DNA of 64,000 bases from Apibacter sp. B3706 (GCF_011082725.1 NZ_CP049715.1:992001-1056000); one strand, 5' to 3'. Counted from the stretch's first letter, positions 33,751-43,929 are shown. Translations and numbers: made by a program. The notes: generated by a model from the letters alone, not told the origin.

Positions 33751-35571
33751 ATGGCAACAAAAATAATATATCCGGGCGTTTGGGAACTTGATATTTCTCA
33801 TATTAAACTGGAACGCGTTGAAAATAATTCATATTTTTCAGATACCTTTTGGGGAACATCCTCGTATCCTTTTGAACTGCATATCGACAGTTTACATCCT
33901 CAATTTATATATACTCCAAATACAAAAGGTTTTAAACGGGAATATTCGGAAGTTATTCTAATGGAAGACGGAAAAATTGAAGCTGCAAAACTGATTGTCT
34001 TAGAATGTCAAGGCAATAAAGTATCTTTTCAATTTATTGTTGGTTTTGATGATTTACCAAATTCCAACAAAAAATTATCTGAATTTGATTTTCCTACAAT
34101 AAAAACGAAGGATTTATATACTCATGCGGAAAGTTTACTTCCAAAAAAATATCCGGATGTTAAATATAATTTTCCGGCGGTGCACACCTCAATGGTAGAT
34201 ACTACCAATAAATTATTTAAAGATTTTAAAGGAACATATAACCTCTATAAGGATGGAAAGTTTGTTAAAAACAGGATAGATTTTGAGGACAGTAAAATAA
34301 TAAATGAAAACATTATGAATCCTTCCTTATATCTTTTGTATATACTAGAAAAGGGTATTGAAGAAGCCGGATATCTTTTAGAAGGAAATATTTTTAACGA
34401 CCAATTATTAAAATCGGTAATGGTTTTTAAAGGATTTAATCAAATTTATGATTTAAAATTTCCTGATCCCATGCTCTGGCATATTCAAAGAGATGACTAT
34501 GATAGAATGGATACTCACGGGGTTTATCCAAATACTTATTTTTATAATAAAGTATGTGATAATAATATACACGGTATTTTTAAAGTTAAAGGAGATTTTG
34601 ATTTTGAAACAAACGTTCCACGAGGAGGACAAGGAGAATTTACTTTTAAATTAGGTGATGAAGTTTTATTTACCGTTAAAGGAAAAGAAGGTTATCATAA
34701 ATTCGAATTTGCTTATACAAATGATCCAAAGTCTAATCGATTGTTATCCGTGGAAGGTAAATATTTATGCCATCCTACAGATTTACGAAGAAGAATAATG
34801 ACGGCTGAAGTCAGTCCGATAGGAATTTTTGATGAGGATAATAATATTATTAATCCGAATTTTGATTCTTCCGAAATTGATCTTTCCAAATATGTCCCGG
34901 ATATAACTTTTGGTGATTTTTTGAGAAAAATAAAAAATACCTTTAATCTTGATATTTTCAGAAGGAAAGGTAGGATTATAAGCATGGATTTAATAAATAA
35001 TAATCTTAACAAATATGAAAATATTAAAGACATTAGCGAATATGATGTGTTACATCCGAAAATTACTTTTAACGCCTATAGTTCGTTTTTGCTAAAATTT
35101 CAATACGAAAATGAACAATATCCGTTGTCTTCTCTATATGTTGATAAGACCGGTTGTTATTCCGACAGATACGTTACACAAGAAGATACCATAGAAATAA
35201 TTTCGCAAGCTATACCCCTCCCCTTAGAATCTAAAAATAATATAAATTCGGCTAAATATATTTCTGATGATGATTCCTATATTTCATTAATTATTTTTAA
35301 CGGATTGGATAATGGACAAAATAATACTCAAGATAATAAGCCGTTACTTTGGAATAATTTATATTCAAAATATTGGCAAAAATGGTTAAAATTTAGAATC
35401 AATGCCATTTCTTTTACCTGGAATTTTACGGCACTTAAAGAAAAAATAAAAGATATTACCGTTAAAAAGAAATTATATGCATACCATAAAGTACATATTC
35501 CTAAAAAAATAACCCGTACGGATTTATCCGATCAGGTAGTTAAAATTGAAGTAGAGACCTATTCAGAATAA
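33751..35571 (+). CDS. Tail-hub/baseplate-like protein
   Basis: 606 residues, one base after the upstream gene. Starts PGVWELDISHIKLERV, with FWGTSSYPFELHIDS and a C-terminal SFTWNFTALKEKI and KVHIPKKITRTD. Similar position and size to Bacteroidota tail-hub proteins. The 3' end overlaps the convergent integrase gene by 9 bases. No catalytic motif seen. Confidence 0.6.
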   Translation: MATKIIYPGVWELDISHIKLERVENNSYFSDTFWGTSSYPFELHIDSLHPQFIYTPNTKGFKREYSEVILMEDGKIEAAKLIVLECQGNKVSFQFIVGFDDLPNSNKKLSEFDFPTIKTKDLYTHAESLLPKKYPDVKYNFPAVHTSMVDTTNKLFKDFKGTYNLYKDGKFVKNRIDFEDSKIINENIMNPSLYLLYILEKGIEEAGYLLEGNIFNDQLLKSVMVFKGFNQIYDLKFPDPMLWHIQRDDYDRMDTHGVYPNTYFYNKVCDNNIHGIFKVKGDFDFETNVPRGGQGEFTFKLGDEVLFTVKGKEGYHKFEFAYTNDPKSNRLLSVEGKYLCHPTDLRRRIMTAEVSPIGIFDEDNNIINPNFDSSEIDLSKYVPDITFGDFLRKIKNTFNLDIFRRKGRIISMDLINNNLNKYENIKDISEYDVLHPKITFNAYSSFLLKFQYENEQYPLSSLYVDKTGCYSDRYVTQEDTIEIISQAIPLPLESKNNINSAKYISDDDSYISLIIFNGLDNGQNNTQDNKPLLWNNLYSKYWQKWLKFRINAISFTWNFTALKEKIKDITVKKKLYAYHKVHIPKKITRTDLSDQVVKIEVETYSE

Positions 35572-36750
35572 ATTGTCCAATAAAAAAATAGACTCGTCCT
35601 CCTCGGCTTCTACCATATGTACATAAATCATGGTTTCTTTTATTGAGGTATGATTGAGCAGTTTTTGTAACTGCTCAACTTTGCCTCCGGCGCGTAAATA
35701 ATTGGTGGCAAAAGTATGTCTTCCAACGTGTAATGAAACTTCTTTTTTTATATTTAATTTTTGGGTCACTCTTTTTATAACCTCATTTATATTTTGTTCT
35801 GCTATCCATCTGGTAAATAATTCGGGGACCTGCTCAACAATCGATAAGGCTTTGTTATTGACTCGTACGCGATGCATATACGGTTTTGACAGTTCTGTTT
35901 TTACCGGTATAAACTCTAATATTCCGGTAAATATTTGTTCTCTTGTTAATTTTTTAAGGTCGGATATCCTCAATCCGGTATAGCATGAAAACAGAAAAAT
36001 TCCGATCGGTATTTTTTCTCCCGGTAATATAAATTCCGATACATAAAAATTGTACAATTTCTTTACTTCTTCCGGGGTTAATGCTACCCGATTGGATCTT
36101 ATATTTTTTATTTTAATGGTATCTATGTCTATCTTTAAAGGGATTCCTTTTTTGGATGCTTTCCTTAAATATTTCTTTATTACTTTTAGGTTGGAGTAAT
36201 AGGTATTGTAATTTCTTGTTTTTAAAAAATAGCTTTTATAATTATCTAAAAAGGTTTCGTCTATTTCTGAAAAATAAATTTCCTTTTTAAATTTTCTTAA
36301 ATTCATAAGAATGCTTTGATGTCTACGATATGTGCCATCTTTTAAAATGGTTTTCTCTTGACTTAATTCATACTCAAAAAAGGAAGTAAATTCTCCTCTG
36401 GGTATGTTATTTTTTAATTCTTCTATTAATTTTTCGGGGGTTAATATTTTGTTGGAAAGCCAATAAAAAGTTTTTACGGCGGTTACTTTAGACTGCACAT
36501 TATCCAGTAAAAGCTGTAATTCTTTATGTCTTGATTCTTTGCCGATAATTTTTTGAGTTGATGAATCAAACTCATTATCTTTTACTGTAAAGCCTAAAGA
36601 TAACTTTAGTTGCTTTCCATTACCACATACATGAAGATACATAAGGTATTCTCCGTTTTTATTTTTATTCTTTCTTCTGTAAAATCTGGCTTTCATAGCT
36701 GTGTATATACCTGTACACGTTTGAAAATGTTTATTTCTAAGTTCTTCCAT
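35563..36750 (-). CDS. Tyrosine-family site-specific integrase
   Basis: 395 residues from the ATG at 36750, or 377 from the ATG at 36696 (MKARFYRRKNKN), which may be the true start. N-terminal arm-binding domain, core-binding helices, and a C-terminal catalytic domain with R261 (TGLRISDL), H341 and R344 (LHVGRHTFA), H367 (LNHTSI) and Y376 (MIYVH). All five are present, so the protein should be active. It catalyses integration at the adjacent tRNA-Arg. Convergent with the tail genes and facing away from the tRNA. Confidence 0.9.
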   Translation of the reverse strand: MEELRNKHFQTCTGIYTAMKARFYRRKNKNKNGEYLMYLHVCGNGKQLKLSLGFTVKDNEFDSSTQKIIGKESRHKELQLLLDNVQSKVTAVKTFYWLSNKILTPEKLIEELKNNIPRGEFTSFFEYELSQEKTILKDGTYRRHQSILMNLRKFKKEIYFSEIDETFLDNYKSYFLKTRNYNTYYSNLKVIKKYLRKASKKGIPLKIDIDTIKIKNIRSNRVALTPEEVKKLYNFYVSEFILPGEKIPIGIFLFSCYTGLRISDLKKLTREQIFTGILEFIPVKTELSKPYMHRVRVNNKALSIVEQVPELFTRWIAEQNINEVIKRVTQKLNIKKEVSLHVGRHTFATNYLRAGGKVEQLQKLLNHTSIKETMIYVHMVEAEEDESIFLLDNLF

Positions 36751-36777
36751 ACTATCTAACTTATTAATTTAGATAGT
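36751..36777. promoter_or_regulatory. Inverted repeat just upstream of the integrase ATG
   Basis: ACTATCTAA (36751-36759) and TTAGATAGT (36769-36777) form a 9-bp perfect inverted repeat with a 9-base gap, directly before the integrase start. It could be an operator or a hairpin that affects translation if the longer start is used. Confidence 0.45.
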
Positions 36778-36819
36778 GTTACAGTTAGTGACAGATAAAA
36801 TCGAACAAACCTTTTTTTA

Positions 36820-36862
36820 TTTTAGAACAAAAAAATTTCTTGTTCTATATTCTGTTCTAAAA
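36820..36862. repeat. Three TGTTCTA-type boxes near the attachment site
   Basis: TTTTAGAACA (36820-36829, inverted), TGTTCTA (36841-36847) and TGTTCTAAAA (36853-36862). The outer two are perfect inverse complements. They lie about 100-140 bases from the tRNA 3' end, where integrase arm-type sites normally sit; this is a suggestion only. Confidence 0.4.
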
Positions 36863-36961
36863 ATTTAAAAAAAGCCAAATTATAACTCAACGAATTTTAC
36901 TTATATACCCTATTATTTCAGTAGGTTACTTGAATTTTAGTGTTTTTTTTTTCTTGTTTTG

Positions 36962-36985
36962 TGACCACGGAGGGATTCGAACCCC
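36962..36985. other. Candidate prophage attachment site (3' end of tRNA-Arg)
   Basis: The 3' part of the tRNA gene is the likely target of the integrase 212 bases away, and the tRNA itself is intact. The second copy expected at the left end of the prophage is outside the window, so the exact core cannot be set. Confidence 0.35.
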
Positions 36986-37035
36986 CAACCCTCAGAGCCG
37001 AAATCTGATATTCTATCCAGTTGAACTACGTAGCC
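36962..37035 (-). tRNA. tRNA-Arg (anticodon TCG)
   Basis: 74 bases on the minus strand. Acceptor arms GGCTACG and CGTGGTC pair, the anticodon stem TCAGA/TCTGA holds a loop TTTCGGC with anticodon TCG (arginine, CGN codons), and the T arm contains GGTTCGAATCC. The discriminator is A; CCA is not encoded. An upstream TATACTTG resembles a -7 box. Likely prophage integration site. Confidence 0.92.
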
Positions 37036-37065
37036 GAAAATATTTTCTGCAAGTATACTAATAAT

Positions 37066-40000
37066 TTAGTCTAACTTCATAATAATATTTGAAATTTCTT
37101 CTGCTTTTTCTTTTTCATATACAGAATCAATAGGATGCAAAACTTGAAGCATCTGTCCGTAGGAATACATCAAATTCTGAAGAGATACTTTTTGATCTTT
37201 CGCATTATTTTTACCTAACATCTCAAAAGTTTTTAATCTTTTATCTAAAGGTTTCATTGATTCTGTGATATATGCTATAGCTTTATCTCTTTGATTTAAT
37301 TCCAGATAAGTATTTACAATATTATCAACAATAAGTGTATAATAACTAGATAGTTTACTCATATCATCGGTAGCAAACGTTTGATCGTGTAGTGGTAATG
37401 ATAAATAATAATTTAATTCCTTAAAAATTTGATCTTTATATGCTTCTGCTAGTTTTAACCCTTCTTTTTCTTTTCCAATAAGAAAATAACCGGATATGAT
37501 TGAGTTATAAGAAGGCGTAGCGGGATACATAGATATTGGAATCTCTTTATTGATTAACTCTAAAATATCTTTGGCCCTTTTTTTGTCTCCACTTTTAGCT
37601 AAAGCGATAGCAGCTCTTCCACAAGACATTCTATAATTTAAAATATTACTTCTACAAGTTTCATCAAAATAAGCTTTCGGATCTTTTAAATTTCCAAATT
37701 TATAATTCATAACTAAGTTATAAATCGTATTAGGATTTATTCTACCTTGTTCCCCGTTATTGGTTTCGGGAGTGTATATAGGCACTAATTTTGAAATTAA
37801 ACCTTGATATTCCAAGTAATTTTGTGCAAACATGATATTAGATTGAGAATAGGTTCCCCCTGAACTAAAATAAATGGAACGATCCCAATTGTAATTGGCA
37901 AGTAAATCCAACATAGCTAAACCGTCTTTATATAAAGCTTGTTTATTTATTGATAGTACTACCTTGTTTACCATCAATTTAGAATCTTCGGGTTTAACTA
38001 TTCCATATTTTAACGCATTCTCCTTGTTTACAGGCAAAGATATTTTGTTAACAGGAATAAATCCAACATCTGTTCCTCTATAATCCCTTTCAGTTACATA
38101 TGTATATAAATCTTTAATAGCAGATTGTTCTTTTTTATTTCTAAGAAAATTAATGGCTTCTTTAGCAGATATAGTATCAGAAATTGCATATTTCTTAAAT
38201 GGAAGAATATCCGCAGGTATACTGTCTGCCGGAAGATTATCAAAAATTTGCTTCCAAAAATCTCTATTTAATAAAATAACCTGATCATTAACGCCATCTC
38301 TGAATTCATCATGAGATAAAGAAGAAGGAATACCGGGTGCTTTATAAGTTCTTCTCTGAACCTGATCAATATACCATGCAGTACCCAACAAAGTAAAATT
38401 AACCACTTTGGCATCTGATCTAAATTCTTCGGTTTCTTGTAATGCCCATAACGGATATGTATCGTTATCTCCATATACAAAAAGTATAGGATGATTTGCA
38501 TCTAAACTTTGTAAATAGCTTTTTGAAAAATCATAAGCCGTATATCTCCTGCTTCTATCATGATCGTCCCAATTTTGGAATCCAACCAAAACAGGAACTC
38601 CTAAAGCAAGAAAACCAATAATAAGACCTATTTGCCTTTGTTTAAGTTTATTTAATAAAAACATAATTGCTGTCACTCCCATCCCTATCCAAATAGCAAA
38701 AGTGTAAAAGGAAGTTACTAATGCATAATCACGTTCCCTGGGTTCAAATGCTTTTATACTGGTGTATAAGATAATACCCACGCTGGCTAATAAAAATAAA
38801 GCTATTAAAGAAAAGTTTCTACCCGGATCTCTGTTTAGTTGAAAGAAGAATCCTATTAAACCTAATAACAATGGTAAAAAATAATATTTATTGGTAGCTT
38901 TGTTCACATATGCTTGTGGTAATTTGTCTTGGTCTCCCAAACGTAAATTGTCTAAAAATTTAATACCGCTGATCCAATTTCCTTTGGTGGATTCATAATT
39001 TCCTTGTAAATCATTTTGACGACCGGCAAAATTCCATAGAAAATATCGTATAAACATATATCCCATTTGATAGGTCATCATAAAATCCAAGTTTTGGCCT
39101 AAGGTTGGTTTTTTAACATTAATTAGCTCATTTTGTTTAGCCATTTGATAATCACGAACAGATATTTCTCCCGTTTTCTTTTTCCTCACTAACTCATCAA
39201 AAACCTTTTGTGCTTCAGGATTACCAATATATTTCGAATTTAAAGTAAAATCGGGGTATCCTTCCATTAATCCGTAATTTTCAATAACACTAGGATCAGG
39301 ATTATACATTCGTGGAAATATACTGACTTGCTCCGGATTAAACTTATAATTAACCCTTCTGCCTGTTTCAATATACCTGCCTGAGTTTTCATCCTTTTCA
39401 TAAATAGGGCCATTATCCTCGGTTCCAATAATTCCGTTAGGATCTAAATATGCAGTATAATTAGCTCCGTAAAACACCGGCCAATCACCATATTGAGCCC
39501 TGTTATAATAATCCAACATACCTATTGCATTGTCGGGATCATTTAAATTTATAGGAGGATTTGCTTTAGCACGTATAGGAAGTACTACCCAACTTGAAAA
39601 ACCGATAAGCATAAACAAAATCGATAAAATAATGGTATTTCCTGTTTTATATCCATGATTGGATGTATATCGTAAGGCAAAATAAAAAGCAACAATTAAA
39701 AGTATGAATGCCACTATTGAACCTGTATTAAATGGCATTTGAAGATTATTTACAAAAAATATTTCACATTTTCCGAAGAAAGACATCGTAAAAGGAAATA
39801 TAATTTTGAAAACGGCTAAAAATACACCGCCAATAGCAATATTGGCCCATATAAAACTTTTCCAAGTAAAGGTATATTTTTTAGCATAATAAATATATCC
39901 TAATGTAGGAACCACTAATATTACCATTAAATGGATTCCAACCGACAGACCGATAAGCAGGGATATTAAAATAAGCCACTTATTGGATCGGGAATCAGAT

Positions 40001-40515
40001 AAATCATTTTCCCACTTACACATAAGCCACAACAGCAAAGCGGTAAAACAGGAAGCTGCCGCATAAACTTCTCCTTCAACTGCTGAAAACCAAAAAGTAT
40101 CGGTAAAAGTAAAAGTTAACGCCCCTACTGCCCCACTTAATAAGATGGTAGCGATCTGATAGGAAGTAAATTCTTTAGGTTCGGTATGTAAAAACAGAGT
40201 TTTACGAACCATATGAGTAATTGTCCAGAATAAAAATAATATGGCAAATGCACTCATAATAGCAGACATAGCATTTATAACTATGGAATATTTGGTGGGA
40301 TCGCCAAAGGCTAAGATCGCCCAAACGGCTCCCAATATTTGAAAAAATACGGCTCCCGGTGAATGAGTAACTTCCAGCTTAACCGCTGAAGATATATATT
40401 CACCACAATCCCAAAAACTGAAATTGGGTTCAATTGTTAATAAATAAGTTATTGCTGCTATAATAAAAACAAACCATCCGGTAAGGTTATTTAATTTATT
40501 GTAATTTAACTTCAT
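37066..40515 (-). CDS. DUF2723 (TMEM260-like) membrane glycosyltransferase candidate
   Basis: 1149 residues. About ten or more membrane segments in the N-terminal half, with the family-typical FSFWDCGEYISSA near the start, where acidic residues sit in the first loop, as in GT-C enzymes. The C-terminal half is a large soluble region with helical repeats. Homologues (human TMEM260) are protein O-mannosyltransferases; Bacteroidota members are common but poorly understood. Codirectional with, and ending 30 bases from, the tRNA gene. Confidence 0.85.
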   Translation of the reverse strand: MKLNYNKLNNLTGWFVFIIAAITYLLTIEPNFSFWDCGEYISSAVKLEVTHSPGAVFFQILGAVWAILAFGDPTKYSIVINAMSAIMSAFAILFLFWTITHMVRKTLFLHTEPKEFTSYQIATILLSGAVGALTFTFTDTFWFSAVEGEVYAAASCFTALLLWLMCKWENDLSDSRSNKWLILISLLIGLSVGIHLMVILVVPTLGYIYYAKKYTFTWKSFIWANIAIGGVFLAVFKIIFPFTMSFFGKCEIFFVNNLQMPFNTGSIVAFILLIVAFYFALRYTSNHGYKTGNTIILSILFMLIGFSSWVVLPIRAKANPPINLNDPDNAIGMLDYYNRAQYGDWPVFYGANYTAYLDPNGIIGTEDNGPIYEKDENSGRYIETGRRVNYKFNPEQVSIFPRMYNPDPSVIENYGLMEGYPDFTLNSKYIGNPEAQKVFDELVRKKKTGEISVRDYQMAKQNELINVKKPTLGQNLDFMMTYQMGYMFIRYFLWNFAGRQNDLQGNYESTKGNWISGIKFLDNLRLGDQDKLPQAYVNKATNKYYFLPLLLGLIGFFFQLNRDPGRNFSLIALFLLASVGIILYTSIKAFEPRERDYALVTSFYTFAIWIGMGVTAIMFLLNKLKQRQIGLIIGFLALGVPVLVGFQNWDDHDRSRRYTAYDFSKSYLQSLDANHPILFVYGDNDTYPLWALQETEEFRSDAKVVNFTLLGTAWYIDQVQRRTYKAPGIPSSLSHDEFRDGVNDQVILLNRDFWKQIFDNLPADSIPADILPFKKYAISDTISAKEAINFLRNKKEQSAIKDLYTYVTERDYRGTDVGFIPVNKISLPVNKENALKYGIVKPEDSKLMVNKVVLSINKQALYKDGLAMLDLLANYNWDRSIYFSSGGTYSQSNIMFAQNYLEYQGLISKLVPIYTPETNNGEQGRINPNTIYNLVMNYKFGNLKDPKAYFDETCRSNILNYRMSCGRAAIALAKSGDKKRAKDILELINKEIPISMYPATPSYNSIISGYFLIGKEKEGLKLAEAYKDQIFKELNYYLSLPLHDQTFATDDMSKLSSYYTLIVDNIVNTYLELNQRDKAIAYITESMKPLDKRLKTFEMLGKNNAKDQKVSLQNLMYSYGQMLQVLHPIDSVYEKEKAEEISNIIMKLD

Positions 40516-40709
40516 TTTACCTTAATTCTTGTTTGCGAATATACTAATAATATTAATTTTAAAAGTTTTCATTTTATATTTTATTCTCTTTTTATATTAA
40601 TTGTTAGAAAGTTATTTATAAAAAATTATAAGTTTTATTATTCTTTAGATTTTAACATACTAAAATTAAATTACGATATTTGTTACGTGATAAATTCATA
40701 CTAGTTACC

Positions 40710-42212
40710 ATGGGTTTTTTAAAAAAGAAACTGGCACAAGGGTGGGCATCCCTTCACCATAAAAAAGAGCAAAAATGGATTGACAATCCGGTGGAAACAC
40801 AAAACTATTGGTTTGAAAAACTCATTAAAGAATCTCAAAATACAAATTTTGGCGTTGATTACTCTTTTTCTAAAATAAGTTCTATTTCAGATTTTCAAAA
40901 AAATGTTCCTGTTCAGAATTATGAAACGTTAAAACCTTATATAGAAAAAATTAAATCGGGACAAGTTAATATTTTATGGCCTAATAAGCCCCTTTATTTT
41001 GCAAAAACCTCAGGTACCACCTCAGGCACTAAATACATTCCTATTACTAAAGAATCCATGCCCTTTCATATAGAAGGAGCTAAAAGTGCTTTACTTCACT
41101 ATATATATAAAAGAAAAAATCCTAATTTTATCAATGGTAAAATGATTTTTTTACAAGGAAGTCCTGTTTTGGAAAATAATAATGGGATCATGACGGGAAG
41201 GCTGTCAGGAATTTCCGCCCATTTTGTTCCGAAGTATCTTCAATACAATCGTATGCCTTCATGGAAAACCAATTGCATTGAAGATTGGGAAACTAAAGTT
41301 GATAAAATTGTAGAGGAAACTGTTGATAAGAATATGACTTTAATCAGCGGCATTCCTCCTTGGCTGGTTATGTATTTTGAAAGATTGATTGCAAAATCAG
41401 GTAAATCCATAAGTAAAATTTTTCCCAATTTACAGCTTTTAGTAACAGGAGGTGTAAATTATAAGCCGTATGAAGATAAAATAAATGAATTAATTGGTAA
41501 AAAATTGGATATTATCCAAACCTATCCGGCTTCGGAAGGATTTATTGCCTTTCAGGATGATGTGGACCATGAAGGATTGTTGCTTATGTTGAATCATGGT
41601 ATTTTTTATGAATTTATACCTTCAGAAGATATTGGTAAAAGTAAGCCGAGACGTCTTACTCTGGAACAAGTGGAATTGAATACAGATTATGCTATACTAT
41701 TGACAACGAATGCCGGATTGTGGGCTTATGAAATAGGCGATTTAGTCCGATTTATCAGTAAAGATCCGTATAAAATTCTTGTGACCGGAAGAACTAAACA
41801 TTTTACTTCTGCATTTGGTGAACATGTCATTTCATTCGAAGTAGAAGAAGCTATTAAAGAAACCATGGAAGTAACGGGATGTATTGTTCAAGAATTTACT
41901 CTTGCTCCTCAGGTCAATCCTTCGGAAGGGCTGCCCTATCATGAATGGTTCATAGAATTTGAAAAACCGCCGATCAACATTGATGAATTTGAATCAAATT
42001 TAGATCAGGCTCTTAGAAAAAGAAATTCTTACTATAATGATCTTATTACGGGTGCTATCTTAAGACCTTTAAAAATTTCAATTATCAAAAAAGGTGGATT
42101 TAATGAATATATGAAAGAAATCGGTAAGTTAGGAGGTCAAAATAAACTTCCTCGTTTGTCTAATGATCGAGCTATTGCCGATAAACTTGAAAAATATGTT
42201 TTGAAAGGTTAG
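40710..42212 (+). CDS. GH3 auxin-responsive-promoter family protein (acyl-adenylating)
   Basis: 500 residues from ATG 40710 (MGFLKKKLAQGW); an in-frame TTG 30 bases earlier is not preferred. GH3 hallmarks: AKTSGTTSGTKYIPIT (ATP/phosphate loop), LVTGGVNYKPYE, and LTTNAGLWAYEIGDLVRF. GH3 enzymes join acyl acids to amino acids through an acyl-adenylate in plants; the bacterial substrates are unknown. First gene of a run of surface-related genes. Confidence 0.85.
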   Translation: MGFLKKKLAQGWASLHHKKEQKWIDNPVETQNYWFEKLIKESQNTNFGVDYSFSKISSISDFQKNVPVQNYETLKPYIEKIKSGQVNILWPNKPLYFAKTSGTTSGTKYIPITKESMPFHIEGAKSALLHYIYKRKNPNFINGKMIFLQGSPVLENNNGIMTGRLSGISAHFVPKYLQYNRMPSWKTNCIEDWETKVDKIVEETVDKNMTLISGIPPWLVMYFERLIAKSGKSISKIFPNLQLLVTGGVNYKPYEDKINELIGKKLDIIQTYPASEGFIAFQDDVDHEGLLLMLNHGIFYEFIPSEDIGKSKPRRLTLEQVELNTDYAILLTTNAGLWAYEIGDLVRFISKDPYKILVTGRTKHFTSAFGEHVISFEVEEAIKETMEVTGCIVQEFTLAPQVNPSEGLPYHEWFIEFEKPPINIDEFESNLDQALRKRNSYYNDLITGAILRPLKISIIKKGGFNEYMKEIGKLGGQNKLPRLSNDRAIADKLEKYVLKG

Positions 42213-42260
42213 AATGAAAATGTTATAGTAAATTAAAATCATATTAAAAGAACATACTAT

Positions 42261-43115
42261 TTGAAAATTTTAGTTGTAATACCGGTATTTAATGAGTCTA
42301 AACATATATTGAAATGTTTACAATCTTTCTATGAACAATCCTATAAAAATATTGATTGGATTTTAGTCAATGATTCTTCAACGGATAATTCAAAGGAAAT
42401 TATTGAAGAATTTATTAAAGATAAACCTACTTTCCGCCTTATTAATTTAATTAATAGCTCTGAACATATTCCAGGTGCAAAAGTCGTTAAAACGTTTTAT
42501 GCCGGATTAAATTCAGCTAATTGGAAACAGTATGATGTTTTAGTTAAACTGGACGCCGATATAATTCTCCCTGATAATTATTTTGAACTCATTGTAAATG
42601 AATTACATAACAATCCAAAAATTGGCATTATCGGTGGATTGGTTTACATAAAAAAAGGGAATCAATGGGTTTATGAAAATATTTCAAATAAAAATCACGT
42701 ACGCGGTCCCATAAAAACTTATAGAAAAGAATGTTTTAGTGATATTGGTGGCCTTCGTATGACATTGGGTTGGGACAATCTCGATATATTACTTGCCCGT
42801 ATGCATCATTGGGAAGTTAAAGTCTTAAAGAATCTTTTCGTAAAACACTTAAAACCAACTGCACACGTTTATCAAGAAACTAAATCTCGAAAATTGGGTG
42901 AATATTTTTACAATATCGGACTATCCAAAAAATTAGCCTTTATATCCTGTTCAAAATCTTCATGGAAAGAAAAATCTTTACGACATTTTATAATTTCATT
43001 TAAAACTTTTATTTCTTTAGAAAAAGAAAAAAAAGAACGAGTGATCACTCAAGAAGAAATGAATTTCATTCGCAAATTTCGATGGAATGAAATGATTAAA
43101 AAATTCAAAAGGTAA
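42261..43115 (+). CDS. Family-2 glycosyltransferase
   Basis: 284 residues, TTG start at 42261. VVIPVFNESKHI at the start, VNDSSTDNS, and a KLDADI acidic motif mark the GT-A fold of family 2. A GGLRMTLGWDNLD stretch is typical of the acceptor side. It transfers a sugar from a nucleotide donor, probably to a surface glycan with the neighbouring genes. Confidence 0.8.
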   Translation: MKILVVIPVFNESKHILKCLQSFYEQSYKNIDWILVNDSSTDNSKEIIEEFIKDKPTFRLINLINSSEHIPGAKVVKTFYAGLNSANWKQYDVLVKLDADIILPDNYFELIVNELHNNPKIGIIGGLVYIKKGNQWVYENISNKNHVRGPIKTYRKECFSDIGGLRMTLGWDNLDILLARMHHWEVKVLKNLFVKHLKPTAHVYQETKSRKLGEYFYNIGLSKKLAFISCSKSSWKEKSLRHFIISFKTFISLEKEKKERVITQEEMNFIRKFRWNEMIKKFKR

Positions 43116-43157
43116 ACTTTTCAACTTTCCTTTTATACTATTTTATATGAAAAATTA

Positions 43158-43874
43158 TTATTCCTTTCCTAAAAAAATTTCAATGGGTACTAGATTTAAA
43201 AGTTCTTTTCTATGTGAAGCCAAAAAAGAGTATTCCAATTGTGGAATATCTTCATTTGATATTGAATCAAAAACAGTAGGTAAAACTTCTTGTGTCGGAA
43301 TTTTTTTGACTACTCCTAATCCATGATCGGTATCTAAAACACTTACTGTTAATTCAGGATGATTTTTTCTAAGAAAAACGATCGTTTTCCATACATCGCC
43401 GTTCCAAATATTTTTCCAACTTTTATGAGATGAAAATTTAATTCTTGCGTCTTCAATATTACTCGCAGGAAAGGCTGCAATTTTATCCTGAGGATTACAA
43501 TCATGTAAGATTATAATTCCTTGATCAGACAAATACTTAAGCGAATTTAGCGTATCTTTGAGAGATTGACTGAAAGTGTGTAATCCATCGATAAAGGTAA
43601 GATTTATCGGATTATTTTTAAGAAATTTATGATGGCTGTCAAAGAAACGATCACTGGTCATCTCAAAATATTTGTTTTTAAAATTATGGGGATTTTTAAC
43701 TAAATATCTAATTTTTTTGATAAAGCTAAAATTAAAATAAGGATCCACTGCAATTCTTTGTTTTGCTCCTTTGATATTAAAAAAACATTTTCCTCTGTTT
43801 ACACCGATTTCCAAATAATTTTTAACATCATTAACTTTTATTAAATAATTTAAAACATCAACTCTAGTAATCAT
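43158..43874 (-). CDS. Class I SAM-dependent methyltransferase
   Basis: 238 residues on the minus strand. YLEIGVNRGKCFF resembles SAM motif I, with LTFIDGLHTFSQSL and IIILHDCNPQD later, as in Methyltransf_24 proteins encoded beside glycosyltransferases. It probably methylates a sugar or lipid in surface-glycan synthesis. Divergent from the next gene. Confidence 0.7.
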   Translation of the reverse strand: MITRVDVLNYLIKVNDVKNYLEIGVNRGKCFFNIKGAKQRIAVDPYFNFSFIKKIRYLVKNPHNFKNKYFEMTSDRFFDSHHKFLKNNPINLTFIDGLHTFSQSLKDTLNSLKYLSDQGIIILHDCNPQDKIAAFPASNIEDARIKFSSHKSWKNIWNGDVWKTIVFLRKNHPELTVSVLDTDHGLGVVKKIPTQEVLPTVFDSISNEDIPQLEYSFLASHRKELLNLVPIEIFLGKE

Positions 43875-43899
43875 AAGGTTTCTACTATTTTATTATTTA

Positions 43900-43907
43900 T
43901 ATATTTG
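43900..43907 (+). promoter_or_regulatory. TAnnTTTG box before the second glycosyltransferase
   Basis: TATATTTG, 22 bases before the ATG at 43930, in the 55-base gap between divergent genes. Confidence 0.5.
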
Positions 43908-43929
43908 TAATAGGTTTTATATCATGTAA

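Larger units (their letters stand above)
1..36961. mobile_element. Siphovirus-like prophage, left end outside the window
   Basis: Continuous block of phage genes: primase/helicase remnant, DNA methyltransferases, S49 capsid protease, major capsid protein, terminase, portal, fibres, amidase, tape measure, tail proteins, repressor and a tyrosine integrase. The right edge is set by an intact tRNA-Arg gene (36962-37035), next to which the integrase lies, as is usual for tRNA-integrating phages. No left junction or second copy of the tRNA 3' end is seen, so the element begins before base 1. The long tape measure without sheath or contractile-tail genes suggests a non-contractile long tail (inference). 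Confidence 0.93.

Noticed and set aside
35573-35577. TGTCC just after the tail-hub gene
   Set aside because: The next bases are AAT, not TTT, and it lies inside the integrase 3' end without a second box.
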